The notes under the pieces were generated by a model. It was not told where the DNA came from, made no database searches, and saw nothing but the letters and a program-made list of their open reading frames with translations. 64,000 bases of DNA. Source: Corynebacterium matruchotii (GTDB lineage: Bacteria; Actinomycetota; Actinomycetes; Mycobacteriales; Mycobacteriaceae). This document shows, one piece after another, positions 18,240 through 27,315 of the stretch; position 1 is the first letter of the stretch; the number at the start of each line of letters is the position of its first letter. The stretch covers positions 62,001 to 126,000 of the forward strand of contig NZ_CP050134.2 of assembly GCF_011612265.2 (NCBI RefSeq). The letters run 5' to 3'. The position numbers and the translations under genes are program-made.

Positions 18240-19790
18240 ATGAGTCTGGATACCACAGCCGGCAAGCTGGCGGACCTGCGCGCCCGCCTGGAGAAGGCAC
18301 AAGACCCGGGTAGCGAAAACTCCCGGAAACGCCGCGATGAGGCGGGGCGCACCACTCCCCGCCAGCGCATCAACAGGCTGCTGGATTCCGGTTCGTTTGT
18401 GGAGATCGGGGCCCTGGGCCGCACTCCCGACGAGCCGGATGCCCCTTACTCGGATGGGGTTGTTACTGGTTACGGCCGGATTGATGGTCGCCCGGTGGTG
18501 GTGTACGCGCACGACAAAACCGTGTACGGCGGTAGCGTGGGTGTGACGTTCGGCCGGAAAGTGTGCGAGGTCATGGACATGGCCATTAAGATCGGCTGTC
18601 CAGTCATTGGTATCCAAGACTCCGGTGGGGCCCGCATCCAGGACGCGGTGACGTCGCTGGCCATGTATTCCGAGATTGCCCGCCGCCAGTTGCCGCTCAG
18701 CGGCCGCAGCCCCCAGATTTCCATCATGATGGGCAAATCCGCCGGCGGGGCAGTGTATGCGCCGGTGACCACGGATTTCGTCGTTGCGGTTGATGGTGAG
18801 GCCGAAATGTACATCACGGGCCCCGCGGTGATTAAAGAGGTCACCGGTGAGGTCATCACGTCCGCCGATTTGGGTGGGGCTCGCCAGCAGGAGCTCAACG
18901 GCAATATTTCCTATGTGGCCCACGATGAGGAGGATGCGTTCAACTATGTGCACGATCTTCTCGCCCGCCTGCCCCTGACCTGCCACGACCCGGGCCCGGT
19001 GTATGAGTGCCAGCCCGATTCCGAGGTTGCGTACACCCCCGAGTTGGATTCGTTCATGCCTGACGACACGAATGCCGGCTACGACATGCATGAGCTTCTC
19101 GCCCAGCTTTTCGACGACGCTGACGTGCAAGAGGTCCAACCGGGATTCGCCCCCAACATCATTACCGCCTTCGCCCAGGTTGATGGCCGATCGGTGGGGG
19201 TGGTGGCTAACCAGCCCATCGAATCCGCCGGCTGTATTGATGCCGACGCCGCCGATAAGGCCGCCCGCTTCATTCGCATTTGCGACGCCTACAACATCCC
19301 CCTGATCTTCGTCGTGGACACCCCCGGCTACCTGCCCGGGGTGCAGCAGGAAAAGGTGGGTCTGATTCACCGCGGCGCCAAGCTGGCGTTTGCCCTGGTG
19401 GAGGCCACGGTGCCGAAGGTTTCCCTGATTGTGCGCAAGGCTTATGGTGGGGCCTACGCGGTCATGGGGTCGAAAAACCTGTCTGGCGACATCAACCTGG
19501 CCTGGCCCACCGCCCAAATCGCGGTGATGGGGTCCGCGGCCGCGGTGGTGATGATCCAGGGCAAACAATTGGATGCCGCCCCGCCGGAGCAGCGCGCCTA
19601 CATGAAGAAAGTCTTCATGGACTTTTACGACCAGAACATGACCAGCCCCTATGTTGCGGCTGAGCGCGGCTATATTGACGCCATGATTGAGCCCAACCAA
19701 ACCCGCCTGGCCCTCCGGCAGGCCCTGCGCCAGTTGGAGACCAAGGAAGCGCACGACCTGCCGAAGAAGCACACCATTTCCCCCATGTAG
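18240..19790 (+). CDS. accD4: Acyl-CoA carboxylase beta subunit AccD4
   Basis: This is a 516-residue carboxyltransferase subunit that makes the 2-carboxyacyl-CoA extender used by Pks13, together with a biotinylated alpha subunit and an epsilon subunit encoded elsewhere. Start: ATG 18240 (MSLDTT) has GAGG about 5 bp upstream; ATG 18237 and an upstream GTG are less well placed. The N-terminal crotonase-like half has the acyl-CoA oxyanion segment GGARIQ and a MGKSAGGAVYAP stretch. The C-terminal half has DTPGYLPG and RKAYGGAYAVM, the carboxybiotin site typical of the family. Length is normal. It closes the pks13 operon and is followed by a G+C-rich hairpin. Confidence 0.92.
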   Translation: MSLDTTAGKLADLRARLEKAQDPGSENSRKRRDEAGRTTPRQRINRLLDSGSFVEIGALGRTPDEPDAPYSDGVVTGYGRIDGRPVVVYAHDKTVYGGSVGVTFGRKVCEVMDMAIKIGCPVIGIQDSGGARIQDAVTSLAMYSEIARRQLPLSGRSPQISIMMGKSAGGAVYAPVTTDFVVAVDGEAEMYITGPAVIKEVTGEVITSADLGGARQQELNGNISYVAHDEEDAFNYVHDLLARLPLTCHDPGPVYECQPDSEVAYTPELDSFMPDDTNAGYDMHELLAQLFDDADVQEVQPGFAPNIITAFAQVDGRSVGVVANQPIESAGCIDADAADKAARFIRICDAYNIPLIFVVDTPGYLPGVQQEKVGLIHRGAKLAFALVEATVPKVSLIVRKAYGGAYAVMGSKNLSGDINLAWPTAQIAVMGSAAAVVMIQGKQLDAAPPEQRAYMKKVFMDFYDQNMTSPYVAAERGYIDAMIEPNQTRLALRQALRQLETKEAHDLPKKHTISPM

Positions 19791-19794
19791 GCCA

Positions 19795-19830
19795 GGGTGG
19801 GCGCGTAGGTGCCCGCCGGCGCCCGCCCTT
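19795..19830 (+). terminator. Possible terminator after accD4
   Basis: GGGTGGGCGC (19795-19804) can pair with GCGCCCGCCC (19819-19828) with one mismatch or wobble; only TT follows. The hairpin is strong but the U-tract is poor. Confidence 0.4.
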
Positions 19831-19856
19831 CCCGATTACCCCGACCAGCCCATTTC

Positions 19857-19922
19857 CGTTAGCTGGGTTTCGGGGTTTTTCGTTTCCCTTGGGCCCCGAT
19901 TTCCGCGGAACCCCAGCTAACG
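19857..19922. repeat. Repeat element D (single hairpin copy)
   Basis: A single copy of the repeat family has arms CGTTAGCTGGGTTTC and GGAACCCCAGCTAACG, forming a stem of about 14 bp with one wobble. It lies between the convergent ends of accD4 and the DUF4261 gene. Confidence 0.85.
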
Positions 19923-19940
19923 CTCGGGGGCCACGGGACG

Positions 19941-20786
19941 CTATACGGGGCTGATTTCCGTGAGCCGCAGCACCATTTGGGAGTCGCCAAAAACGGTGGG
20001 GCAATACTCAAACCCATACCGAAACTCGGGGGTTTCCACAGCAACCCCATCAGCGGTATGGGAGGTAGGAATATTCACACCACCCGCAAACAGCAGCACG
20101 GTGGTGGCCTCCTGAAGCGCAGACAGTGCGGCATTAATATCCGGTGCCCCATGCACAACCTCAACCTCGGGGATATTAAACTCCGTCATGCCCTGCGTGT
20201 AACCAATGGCGGTTTTCCCATCCGAATCCCCATTGAGAAGCACCCACACCTCGGTCATGGGGTGGGGCAGCGCCTGTTTAGCCATGGTGGTGAACAAATC
20301 CATGGGAACCAGGTGATCCGCCCCAAACCACATCATCGCAAACGCCGAACGAAACAGCGCACCTATCGACACCAGCATCTGCGACAACAACACCGCCAAC
20401 CGTGGAGTGTTCCCAGCCGTAGGGCCGTCGGCAGCATTGGCGGTGTTCAGGTGGGTGACATCATCAATCGTCACTATCACATGCATTGCGTGCTGATGAT
20501 TGAACGGCTCAGCCGCGGGCCACAACGGTGATTGCGGCAAGAGTTCCTCAGTCTGCTCAAACGGCTCCCGCGCGATGCTGCAGGTGATGAGCGCCCTGAA
20601 ACCGGTGGCTGGTTCCTGATACTCAAACGACAGGCTGTCCGCCTCCCCCTCGGTGAAGACATCAATGTTACGGAACTCGCCTTGCTGCAGCAGTTGCGGC
20701 CAATCCTGCGTTATTTGCCGAATGACCGAATCGTATCCACTGGGCGGCTCGCTTTCGTGACAGCATAAGAGTGCGGTGATAGTCAT
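19941..20786 (-). CDS. DUF4261-like protein of unknown function
   Basis: This is a 281-residue soluble protein, start ATG 20786 (MTITALLCC). A longer in-frame extension runs through repeat sequence and is not credible. The pattern fits DUF4261: an N-terminal mixed alpha/beta part, a central VIVTIDD strand near residue 108, a helix-rich middle around AFAMMWFGADHLVPMDLF, and a C-terminal GFEYCPTVFGDSQMVLRLTE. The domain has no known activity and occurs in varied contexts. No partner toxin or secretion gene is next to it. Repeat elements flank it on both sides, and the gene lies in the accessory stretch after accD4, so horizontal acquisition is possible. Confidence 0.6.
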   Translation of the reverse strand: MTITALLCCHESEPPSGYDSVIRQITQDWPQLLQQGEFRNIDVFTEGEADSLSFEYQEPATGFRALITCSIAREPFEQTEELLPQSPLWPAAEPFNHQHAMHVIVTIDDVTHLNTANAADGPTAGNTPRLAVLLSQMLVSIGALFRSAFAMMWFGADHLVPMDLFTTMAKQALPHPMTEVWVLLNGDSDGKTAIGYTQGMTEFNIPEVEVVHGAPDINAALSALQEATTVLLFAGGVNIPTSHTADGVAVETPEFRYGFEYCPTVFGDSQMVLRLTEISPV

Positions 20787-20853
20787 GCTCCCCGATTGTA
20801 TGCAACCCCCTACTGCCTGAGCCACCCTCCCGGCAGCCAAACCCGCCCGCAAT

Positions 20854-21061
20854 CCGTTAGCTGGGTTTCGCCCAAAACCGGCCCATTTCATCCCCTGCAG
20901 GGCGGGTTTCCCAGCTAACGGCCTGGGGTCCAGGGGCCAAACACCGCCAGGGCACAGCACCGCTGGGCACCAGGGTGGGCGGCCGCGTCGGCGAGCGTTA
21001 GCTTGGTTTCGCTCCATCGGGCCCTGATTTTGGGCCCATCCTCACCGAAACCCAGCTAACG
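20854..21061. repeat. Repeat cluster E: two hairpin elements
   Basis: Elements lie at 20854-20921 (perfect 12-bp outer stem CCGTTAGCTGGG/CCCAGCTAACGG) and 20996-21061 (CGTTAGCTTGGTTTCG facing CGAAACCCAGCTAACG, with a one-base bulge). They occupy the gap between the divergent DUF4261 and histidine kinase genes. The remaining 95 bp before the kinase should hold its promoter. Confidence 0.85.
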
Positions 21062-21157
21062 GAAACCACGGAGATCGTGGAAACCACGGGGATGCCCGCC
21101 AAAAAATCGTGACGTCAGTCATGGGTTTTATCCCATTCGCCTTGATAGTGTGAGGCC

Positions 21158-22297
21158 ATGACTGTTGCTGGCCACACGCCGGGCTTCTATCTGGTGGCCT
21201 TTTCACTGGTGTCCGTGTTCCTCGTCATTATGGAACGCCTGGTTACCGGCTATCACACATTCCCATATGTTGTTGCCCAAGCCATTGTCGGCTGCATCCT
21301 TATCATCATTGCCGCCATCCTCACCCCCCGCTGGGCGAAAAACCCCGACAACACCCCCTTGGCCGTCGCTACCGCCATCGTCAACATTCTGCTCTTCATC
21401 ATCGGTGACGTCACCATCTCCTCCAGCGTGCTGGCCGTGGCCCTGTGGGTGGTGTACCGCTCATTCAGCATGCGCGCCTGCCTAGGGCTCACTATCGCCT
21501 TCATAATCTTTTCGCCCATCCCCTATATATTGAGGCATCTGCCGGCCGAACGGGTCATCCGGGAATTCATTGGCGCCAGCATCCTCTTCATCCTGTACCT
21601 GTTCCTCGCCTGGTTTCTGGCATCCCTCGAAGCTGGCGCCGAACGCGAACGTGCCCTAGCAATCGAAGCCGCGGTGAGTAAAGAACAAACCGCCGCCGCC
21701 CGCATGCTTCACGACGGCCTAGGCCAGCAATTGGTCGCCATCACCATGTCCTTCAACGTGGCAAAAGCACTCAAACCCACCAACGAGGAAGCGGCCTGGC
21801 AAGAACTAGAGCACGCCCGCACTGTGACCAACCAAGCACTCACCGACCTACGACGCTGGGTGAGGGCCCTCGACCCACCAACCACACCCACCCCACACAC
21901 CACCAACCAACTGGTAGAAATAATGAAATCGCTATCGCAAACCTTTTCGAGCACCGGCCTGGAGTTCCGCATCATCCCGCCATCTGAGGACCAACCCATC
22001 CCCACGCCCATAGGGGAAATCCTCCACATCGCCGCCCAGGAAGGCGTCGCCAACGCCCTCCGCCACGGCCACCCCACCGCAATCCACTTTCACCTCAGCA
22101 CTACCGACGACACCGTCACCCTGATGGTGGAAGACCACGGCGATCCCACGGCCACGGCGTCGACAAGCGAAAAACCGGAAGGGTACGGGCTGCGCTCACT
22201 GCGGGAACGCGCGGAACACGCCGGCGGCACCGTGACCGCCACCCCCACACCCACCGGCTTCCAACTCACCACCATCCTGCCACTAAGGGAGGCCTAA
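21158..22297 (+). CDS. Membrane histidine kinase (HisKA_3/NarL-type), orphan
   Basis: This is a 379-residue sensor kinase. Start ATG 21158 with GAGG 4 bp upstream. About five membrane helices occupy residues 10-165, with little extracytoplasmic sequence, so it likely senses a membrane or intramembrane signal. The dimerisation helix carries the phosphoacceptor His185 in MLHDGLGQQL, typical of the HisKA_3 class. The ATPase domain has an N-box-like AAQEGVANALRHG, a G1-like VEDHGD and G2-like GYGLRSLRERA. Kinases of this class nearly always precede a LuxR/NarL response regulator. Here the next gene, 3 bp downstream, is a GntR-family regulator, so the cognate regulator is missing or encoded elsewhere. 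Confidence 0.82.
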   Translation: MTVAGHTPGFYLVAFSLVSVFLVIMERLVTGYHTFPYVVAQAIVGCILIIIAAILTPRWAKNPDNTPLAVATAIVNILLFIIGDVTISSSVLAVALWVVYRSFSMRACLGLTIAFIIFSPIPYILRHLPAERVIREFIGASILFILYLFLAWFLASLEAGAERERALAIEAAVSKEQTAAARMLHDGLGQQLVAITMSFNVAKALKPTNEEAAWQELEHARTVTNQALTDLRRWVRALDPPTTPTPHTTNQLVEIMKSLSQTFSSTGLEFRIIPPSEDQPIPTPIGEILHIAAQEGVANALRHGHPTAIHFHLSTTDDTVTLMVEDHGDPTATASTSEKPEGYGLRSLRERAEHAGGTVTATPTPTGFQLTTILPLREA

Positions 22298-22300
22298 ACC

Positions 22301-22936
22301 ATGACCGTACTCACTGACTGGGTGGTCGAACACATCCGCGCCGCCCTCCGCACTAGGGCAATGGTGCCCGGCGCCACTTACAGCGGCTACCAGCTCGCCG
22401 CCGACCTCGGCATATCCCGCAGCCCCGTCCGCGATGGGCTGCTGCGCCTCGCCGCCACCGGGCTCATCGAATTCACCCCCAACCGGGGCTTTCGCATCAT
22501 CCAACCCACCGAAACCGACATCGCCGAAATCTACGCTCTTCGCATCGCCATCGAAGTCCCGGCCGCCCGGCGCGCCGCTCGCATACTCGCCAGCCAGCAG
22601 GGGCCCACTAGTCCCGTGGGGGACGTGCACGATTTCATCTTCGCCACCATCGGCTCGCGCCAGGGGAGCCGCATTCTCGCCCAACTCCGCGACCAGTTGC
22701 TCGCCGCACCCCAAATCCCCGGCCACGGCAGCGCGGACCACCAGGCCATCCGCAGGGCCCTCACCAGCTATAATAGTGAGGCTGCCGGCGAGCTTATGCG
22801 TCGCCACCTGGAACACGCCGCCCTGAGCCGGCTCACCATCGTGCTTGACGGCAATCCGGAGGCCGCCGCCAATCTGTGGCAGCGTGTCGAGGCGCCCGAG
22901 CCGGCGGGGGATGCCGCTAGGAGGCGGAGTTGTTGA
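22301..22936 (+). CDS. GntR/FadR-family transcriptional regulator
   Basis: This is a 211-residue regulator, start ATG 22301 with GGAGG nine bases upstream. The winged HTH spans residues ~5-75 (YQLAADLGISRSPVRDGLLRL, then the wing around GFRII). The rest resembles a shortened FCD ligand domain: helix 1 with LRIAIEVPAARRAA, then DHQAIRRAL and RRHLEHA, which correspond to metal/ligand positions. The FCD part is about 30-40 residues shorter than usual, apparently between its first helices. It is translated from the same message as the upstream histidine kinase, an unusual pairing. Its last 20 bp overlap the end of the opposing pepN gene. Effector unknown. Confidence 0.75.
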   Translation: MTVLTDWVVEHIRAALRTRAMVPGATYSGYQLAADLGISRSPVRDGLLRLAATGLIEFTPNRGFRIIQPTETDIAEIYALRIAIEVPAARRAARILASQQGPTSPVGDVHDFIFATIGSRQGSRILAQLRDQLLAAPQIPGHGSADHQAIRRALTSYNSEAAGELMRRHLEHAALSRLTIVLDGNPEAAANLWQRVEAPEPAGDAARRRSC

Positions 22937-25442
22937 ATTCCTGGGCAGCCAACTGCCGCTGCACCTGATCCTTGCACTCTAACAGCACCCGGTGCAGCGC
23001 GCCGGGCAGTTCCGTCTCCAGAATTTCTTCGGTTTTGGCCACGGCCGCGGCGGTTTCCGGGTAGAGGCCGCGCACGATCCGGTTGGCGATTTCGATTGGG
23101 TATTCGGTCCAGATGTGGTTGAGGTTGGCGAAGAATTCCGCGGCGAAGTCGGGTGTGGCTGGCCGTGGATCGGTGGGGGCCCGGAAGCCGGCGATCAGGG
23201 CGTTGACCTCCTCGTTGGAGTAGTCCATGGCATGCAGGAGATCGTCGAAGGCCTGTTGTTTGGCGTGCGGGTAGGAGTACATTGCCTGGAGGTAGGCGGC
23301 CTGGCCGTCGAGGGTGTTGTCGGCTTCGCGTTCGGCGAGGAGTTCCTGGGCGGTCACATCGTCGTGGCTGGCCAGGGCCGCGATGATGCGCCACCGAATG
23401 TCGGGGGAGAGGACCAGGCCGGCGAGGTGGCCGCCTAAGAGTTCCCGGAGTTTTCGGGCGCTGCCTGGTTTGCGGTCGGCTGCCAGGGCGGTGATGGCGG
23501 CCCGGACGAGCACGAGTTGGGTGTCGGATCCGGGTTTTGCCTGGTACATGAGGTCCCAAAGGCTGTACACCAGGTCGGCGATGACGGTGGGGTCGGTGGT
23601 GAATTTCGTGGCGGCCACATAAGCATTGGCGAATACTTGTTCGATTATGCTGGGGTTGGGTTCGTTGGCCCCGTGGAGCATCACAATGTCGATGTAGTCT
23701 TGGGCGGGAAGTTCGGCGTCGCGGGTGAGATTCCAGAGGGCGGTCCAAATCACGGCGCGGGACACATTGTCGGTAATATTACCGAGCCGGGCTTTGATCG
23801 TGTGCAATGAGGTTGGGTCGAAGCCGATTTTTGCATAGGTGTGGTCGTTGTCATTGAGGAGGATGAGGTCGGGGGCGGGGAGGCCGTGGGCTTCGGTGAG
23901 TTCGGTGTTTTTGCCAGGGATGCCGGGGAGGCGAACGTCCATGCTGTGGTAGCGTTCGAGCGGGGCGCCGCGGAACAGGGAAACGGTGAGCCGGTGTGGG
24001 CGCGTCTGCGGTGAACCATTTTGCACGATGGAAAGCTGTTTGATGGTGTTCCCGGAGGTGGTGACTTCGGGAATGAGCTGGTCGGGCCCGGATGTGCGCA
24101 GCCACCGCTTTGGCCAGTCGTGGAGATCCTGGTCGGTGTGGTTGCCCAATGCGGCAATGAGGTCGTCGAAGGTGGCGGTGCCAAATGCGTGCTTGCGGAA
24201 GTATTCGCGGGCGGCCGCATAGAAATTATCGCGCCCAACAAAATGCACGAGCTGTTTTAATACGGCGGCGCCTTTGGTGTAGGTGATGCCGTCAAAGTTT
24301 TGGCGGGCCGCATCCACGTCGGGAATCTCCGCCTTAATGGGGTGAGTGGTGGGCAATTGATCCTGCACATAGGCCCAGTTCTTGCGGGTGCCGGCGAAGT
24401 CCGCCCAGGCATCCGTGAATCGGGTTGCGTGCAATGAGGCGTCGGCGCCCATGAATTCGGCGAAGGACTCCTTGAGCCAGAGGTCATCCCACCATAAGGG
24501 GGTAACGAGGTCGCCAAACCACATGTGGCTCATCTCGTGCAAAATGGTGTTGGCGCGGTGTGCGTGCTGCGCATCGGTTGCGGGCGAGCGGAAAATATAG
24601 GCCTCGGTGAAGGTGACCAGCCCCGGGTTTTCCATTGCGCCCAGGTTATATTCGGGGACGAAGATGGAATCATACTTGGTCCACGGGTACGGGAAATCGA
24701 AATTCTTATCGAAGAAATCCAGCCCCTGCTTGGTGACCTCCAGAATCTCCGAATCCACATGTTCTGCCATGGACGCCCGGGACCATACGCCCAGCTCAAT
24801 CTCGCGCTTGCCGTCGGGGGAACGCCACGTGTCGCGCTGCGCCACATACGGGCCGGTGGCGAACGCCATGAGATAGGTGGACACCGGCGGCGTGGCCCTA
24901 AACGTCACGGTGTCCCCGTGGTCGCCCGCCTCCCGTGTGGTCTCGGGCTGATTGCTGAGCGCCACCCATCCTTGTGGCACCGTCATCCGTACGGTACATT
25001 GTGCCTTAAGATCTGGCTGATCAAAGCACGGAAAAATCCTGCGCGCATCGGAGGGCTCGGAATGGGAGTATAGGTAGGTGTTGCCGTCCTGTGGGTCGGT
25101 GAACCGGTGCAGCCCCTGCCCACTGCGCGAATACCGACTGTGCGCGCGCACATGGAGTGCGATTGGCCGCCCCACCAGCCCCGCCGGCACGTCAAGAACA
25201 ATGCGTCCCCCCTTTTGCTCCCAGGGCACCGGGTTCCCATTAATGGTGACGGACTCCACAGACTCCCCCAGGTAGTCGAGGAAAATTTGTTCGCTTTTCG
25301 ACGTTAATTTCACCCCAACCCCAACCGGGAATGTGGGGCTAGTGGTGGCCTCACCAAGATCAAGCTCAAGCTCGTAGGAATCAATCCGAAGGGAATCGGA
25401 ACGGAAGGTGGCGTCGTATCGCGTGAGTTTTGCAAAGTCCAT
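22917..25442 (-). CDS. pepN: Aminopeptidase N (M1 family)
   Basis: This is an 841-residue zinc aminopeptidase that removes N-terminal residues from peptides in the cytoplasm. The substrate-binding GAMEN lies shortly before the zinc site HEMSH at residues 302-306, followed by WWDDLWLKESFAEF, which supplies the third ligand Glu. A large C-terminal ERAP1-like helical domain follows. Start: ATG 25442 is preferred over an upstream in-frame TTG; a TACCCT -10 on the minus strand (25449-25454) would place the transcription start at this ATG, so the mRNA may be leaderless. Only 39 bp separate it from the divergent ABC exporter gene. Length is normal for actinobacterial PepN. Confidence 0.9.
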   Translation of the reverse strand: MDFAKLTRYDATFRSDSLRIDSYELELDLGEATTSPTFPVGVGVKLTSKSEQIFLDYLGESVESVTINGNPVPWEQKGGRIVLDVPAGLVGRPIALHVRAHSRYSRSGQGLHRFTDPQDGNTYLYSHSEPSDARRIFPCFDQPDLKAQCTVRMTVPQGWVALSNQPETTREAGDHGDTVTFRATPPVSTYLMAFATGPYVAQRDTWRSPDGKREIELGVWSRASMAEHVDSEILEVTKQGLDFFDKNFDFPYPWTKYDSIFVPEYNLGAMENPGLVTFTEAYIFRSPATDAQHAHRANTILHEMSHMWFGDLVTPLWWDDLWLKESFAEFMGADASLHATRFTDAWADFAGTRKNWAYVQDQLPTTHPIKAEIPDVDAARQNFDGITYTKGAAVLKQLVHFVGRDNFYAAAREYFRKHAFGTATFDDLIAALGNHTDQDLHDWPKRWLRTSGPDQLIPEVTTSGNTIKQLSIVQNGSPQTRPHRLTVSLFRGAPLERYHSMDVRLPGIPGKNTELTEAHGLPAPDLILLNDNDHTYAKIGFDPTSLHTIKARLGNITDNVSRAVIWTALWNLTRDAELPAQDYIDIVMLHGANEPNPSIIEQVFANAYVAATKFTTDPTVIADLVYSLWDLMYQAKPGSDTQLVLVRAAITALAADRKPGSARKLRELLGGHLAGLVLSPDIRWRIIAALASHDDVTAQELLAEREADNTLDGQAAYLQAMYSYPHAKQQAFDDLLHAMDYSNEEVNALIAGFRAPTDPRPATPDFAAEFFANLNHIWTEYPIEIANRIVRGLYPETAAAVAKTEEILETELPGALHRVLLECKDQVQRQLAAQEFNNSAS

Positions 25443-25481
25443 AACGTAAGGGTAGAGCAATTTTTTCCAAGCAGGTGACAA

Positions 25482-27266
25482 ATGAAAAACATCTTCACAT
25501 CAAGCTGGTTCGCGCTCACATTCGCGGCCCGCACCGCACCCCGAACCCTGGGTGCAGTCTTGCTGCTACAGCTGGTGTTGGCGGGTTTCCCGGCGGCCCA
25601 GGTGTGGCTGGTGTCGGCCCTGGGTCGGGCCATCGAAACCCGGTCTGCGCACACCTACGTGTTGGCGTTCTGTGTGGCCCTGCTCATTGCCGGATTCCTC
25701 TCATTGCAGGACATTTCCTCCCGGCTTGGTGACATTCTTCGGCTGAATATCGCCTGGATGGGGCGCAAAACCGTCGACCACAAGGTGTCCCGCCTACCCC
25801 CAGAACGGCTGGCACACACCGAAACCAACAAACAGGTGCGCCAAGCCCTGGAGGTGGTGTCCAACGGGAACCTGTCGGTGCAGGCTACGGCGGTCACATC
25901 CGTCATTTTCGCGGTCACGGTTGCGATTTCCTTGTTCGTGTCTATCGTCCAATTCAATGTGTGGACTGCCATGTTTACCATACTGGCGCTTATTCCCTCC
26001 CTGGTGGTGAACTTTTATTGCTCCCGCAGGCTGGCCGAACAGTGGGAACAAAACAACGACTACCACCGCCACGCAAACTACCTGTGTGAGCAAATGATCT
26101 ATAAGGAGCCGGCCACGGAACTCGCCCTCCTCGACGCCCGCGAATGGTTCCGCGCCGAGGCCGAAACCTACCGCGACAAGGTGGCCAGCCTCGACCGCAG
26201 CGTGCACACCATGTACATCCGAACGGAGCTCTACAACTCCCTGGCCACAATCGCGTGCTTCGGGTTGGCGCTGCTCGCCTTCGTGCGCACCGACACACTC
26301 ACCGCGGTGGATGCGACCGCCACCCTGGTGGGCATCTCCAGCGGCCTCTTCGCCATCCATAATGTCGGCTGGTCCGTGGGCATGCTCATGCAAGAAACCA
26401 CCCCACTGCTCATGCTGCAACGGTTCTTCAACTCGCCCGAGGCGGAGCCGCCCCTTCCCGTAATAGAGACATCCGAACAGTTGCGCGTCGAAAAGCTGTT
26501 CGTTACCGATATTCTTTACGACGTCAACCTCACGGCCCGCCAAGGCCAACTCATAGCCATAGTCGGACTCAACGGTGCCGGCAAAACCACCCTCGTATCC
26601 GCCCTGGTCGGCACCCGGCCCATAGCCGCCGGCACTGTGACCATCGACGGGCACGACATCACCCACGCATCCTTCGCGGAGAAACACCGCTACTTTGGGA
26701 TGCTGCCGCAGGACTATTCCCGATTCGGGCTCACCGTCGCCCAAAACCTCCGACTCGGCGGCCCGGGCGACCCCACCGAAGCCCTACGGATCTCCGGGGC
26801 GGATGCATTCGTCCACGACCTGGACCAGCAACTGGGCGAACAATGGGGAGGCGTTGGGCTGTCCGGTGGACAATGGCAGCGACTATCGCTGGCCCGACTC
26901 CGGCTTCGCAACCCCGGGATTTGGATTCTTGACGAGCCCACCAGCTCTATCGACGCCCACGGTGAGATGGAGATTTTTGCGGAACTGCGGCGCATCAGCG
27001 GCAATAAAATCGTGATCGTGGTGTCTCACCGGGCATCCACCCTGCGGATGATGGACAAAATCTATTTCCTGTCGAACGGCCGCATCACCGAATCCGGCAC
27101 TTTTGACGAACTCTATGCCAAGGGTGGCGAGTTCACGGAATTATTTACCTCCCAAATCGAAGGCGTGGCCGGCGCAGCAGACCCGGCCGGACCGGTGGAA
27201 AACGAACAGCCCGCTGACTTGGGGAATCCAAGCGATTCAAGTGATTCGAGCGATTCGGAAGGCTGA
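25482..27266 (+). CDS. ABC exporter (fused membrane and ATPase domains), peptide-exporter-like
   Basis: This is a 594-residue half-transporter. The membrane domain (six helices, residues ~15-300) is followed by an ATPase domain with Walker A GLNGAGKTT, signature LSGGQWQR, Walker B WILDEPTSSID and the switch His in VVSHRAS. The SGGQWQ form of the signature is common in lantibiotic and other peptide exporters, which makes peptide export a reasonable guess. No precursor peptide or modifying enzyme is visible nearby. The last 40 residues form an acidic Ser/Asp-rich tail (SDSSDSSDSEG). It is divergent from pepN over a 39-bp gap. Downstream comes repeat cluster F and no terminator of the usual kind. 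Confidence 0.8.
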   Translation: MKNIFTSSWFALTFAARTAPRTLGAVLLLQLVLAGFPAAQVWLVSALGRAIETRSAHTYVLAFCVALLIAGFLSLQDISSRLGDILRLNIAWMGRKTVDHKVSRLPPERLAHTETNKQVRQALEVVSNGNLSVQATAVTSVIFAVTVAISLFVSIVQFNVWTAMFTILALIPSLVVNFYCSRRLAEQWEQNNDYHRHANYLCEQMIYKEPATELALLDAREWFRAEAETYRDKVASLDRSVHTMYIRTELYNSLATIACFGLALLAFVRTDTLTAVDATATLVGISSGLFAIHNVGWSVGMLMQETTPLLMLQRFFNSPEAEPPLPVIETSEQLRVEKLFVTDILYDVNLTARQGQLIAIVGLNGAGKTTLVSALVGTRPIAAGTVTIDGHDITHASFAEKHRYFGMLPQDYSRFGLTVAQNLRLGGPGDPTEALRISGADAFVHDLDQQLGEQWGGVGLSGGQWQRLSLARLRLRNPGIWILDEPTSSIDAHGEMEIFAELRRISGNKIVIVVSHRASTLRMMDKIYFLSNGRITESGTFDELYAKGGEFTELFTSQIEGVAGAADPAGPVENEQPADLGNPSDSSDSSDSEG

Positions 27267-27315
27267 CCGGCTTCACCCGGTTGACACCGGCTGGTTTTGT
27301 GGGGTGAGCTGCGTG

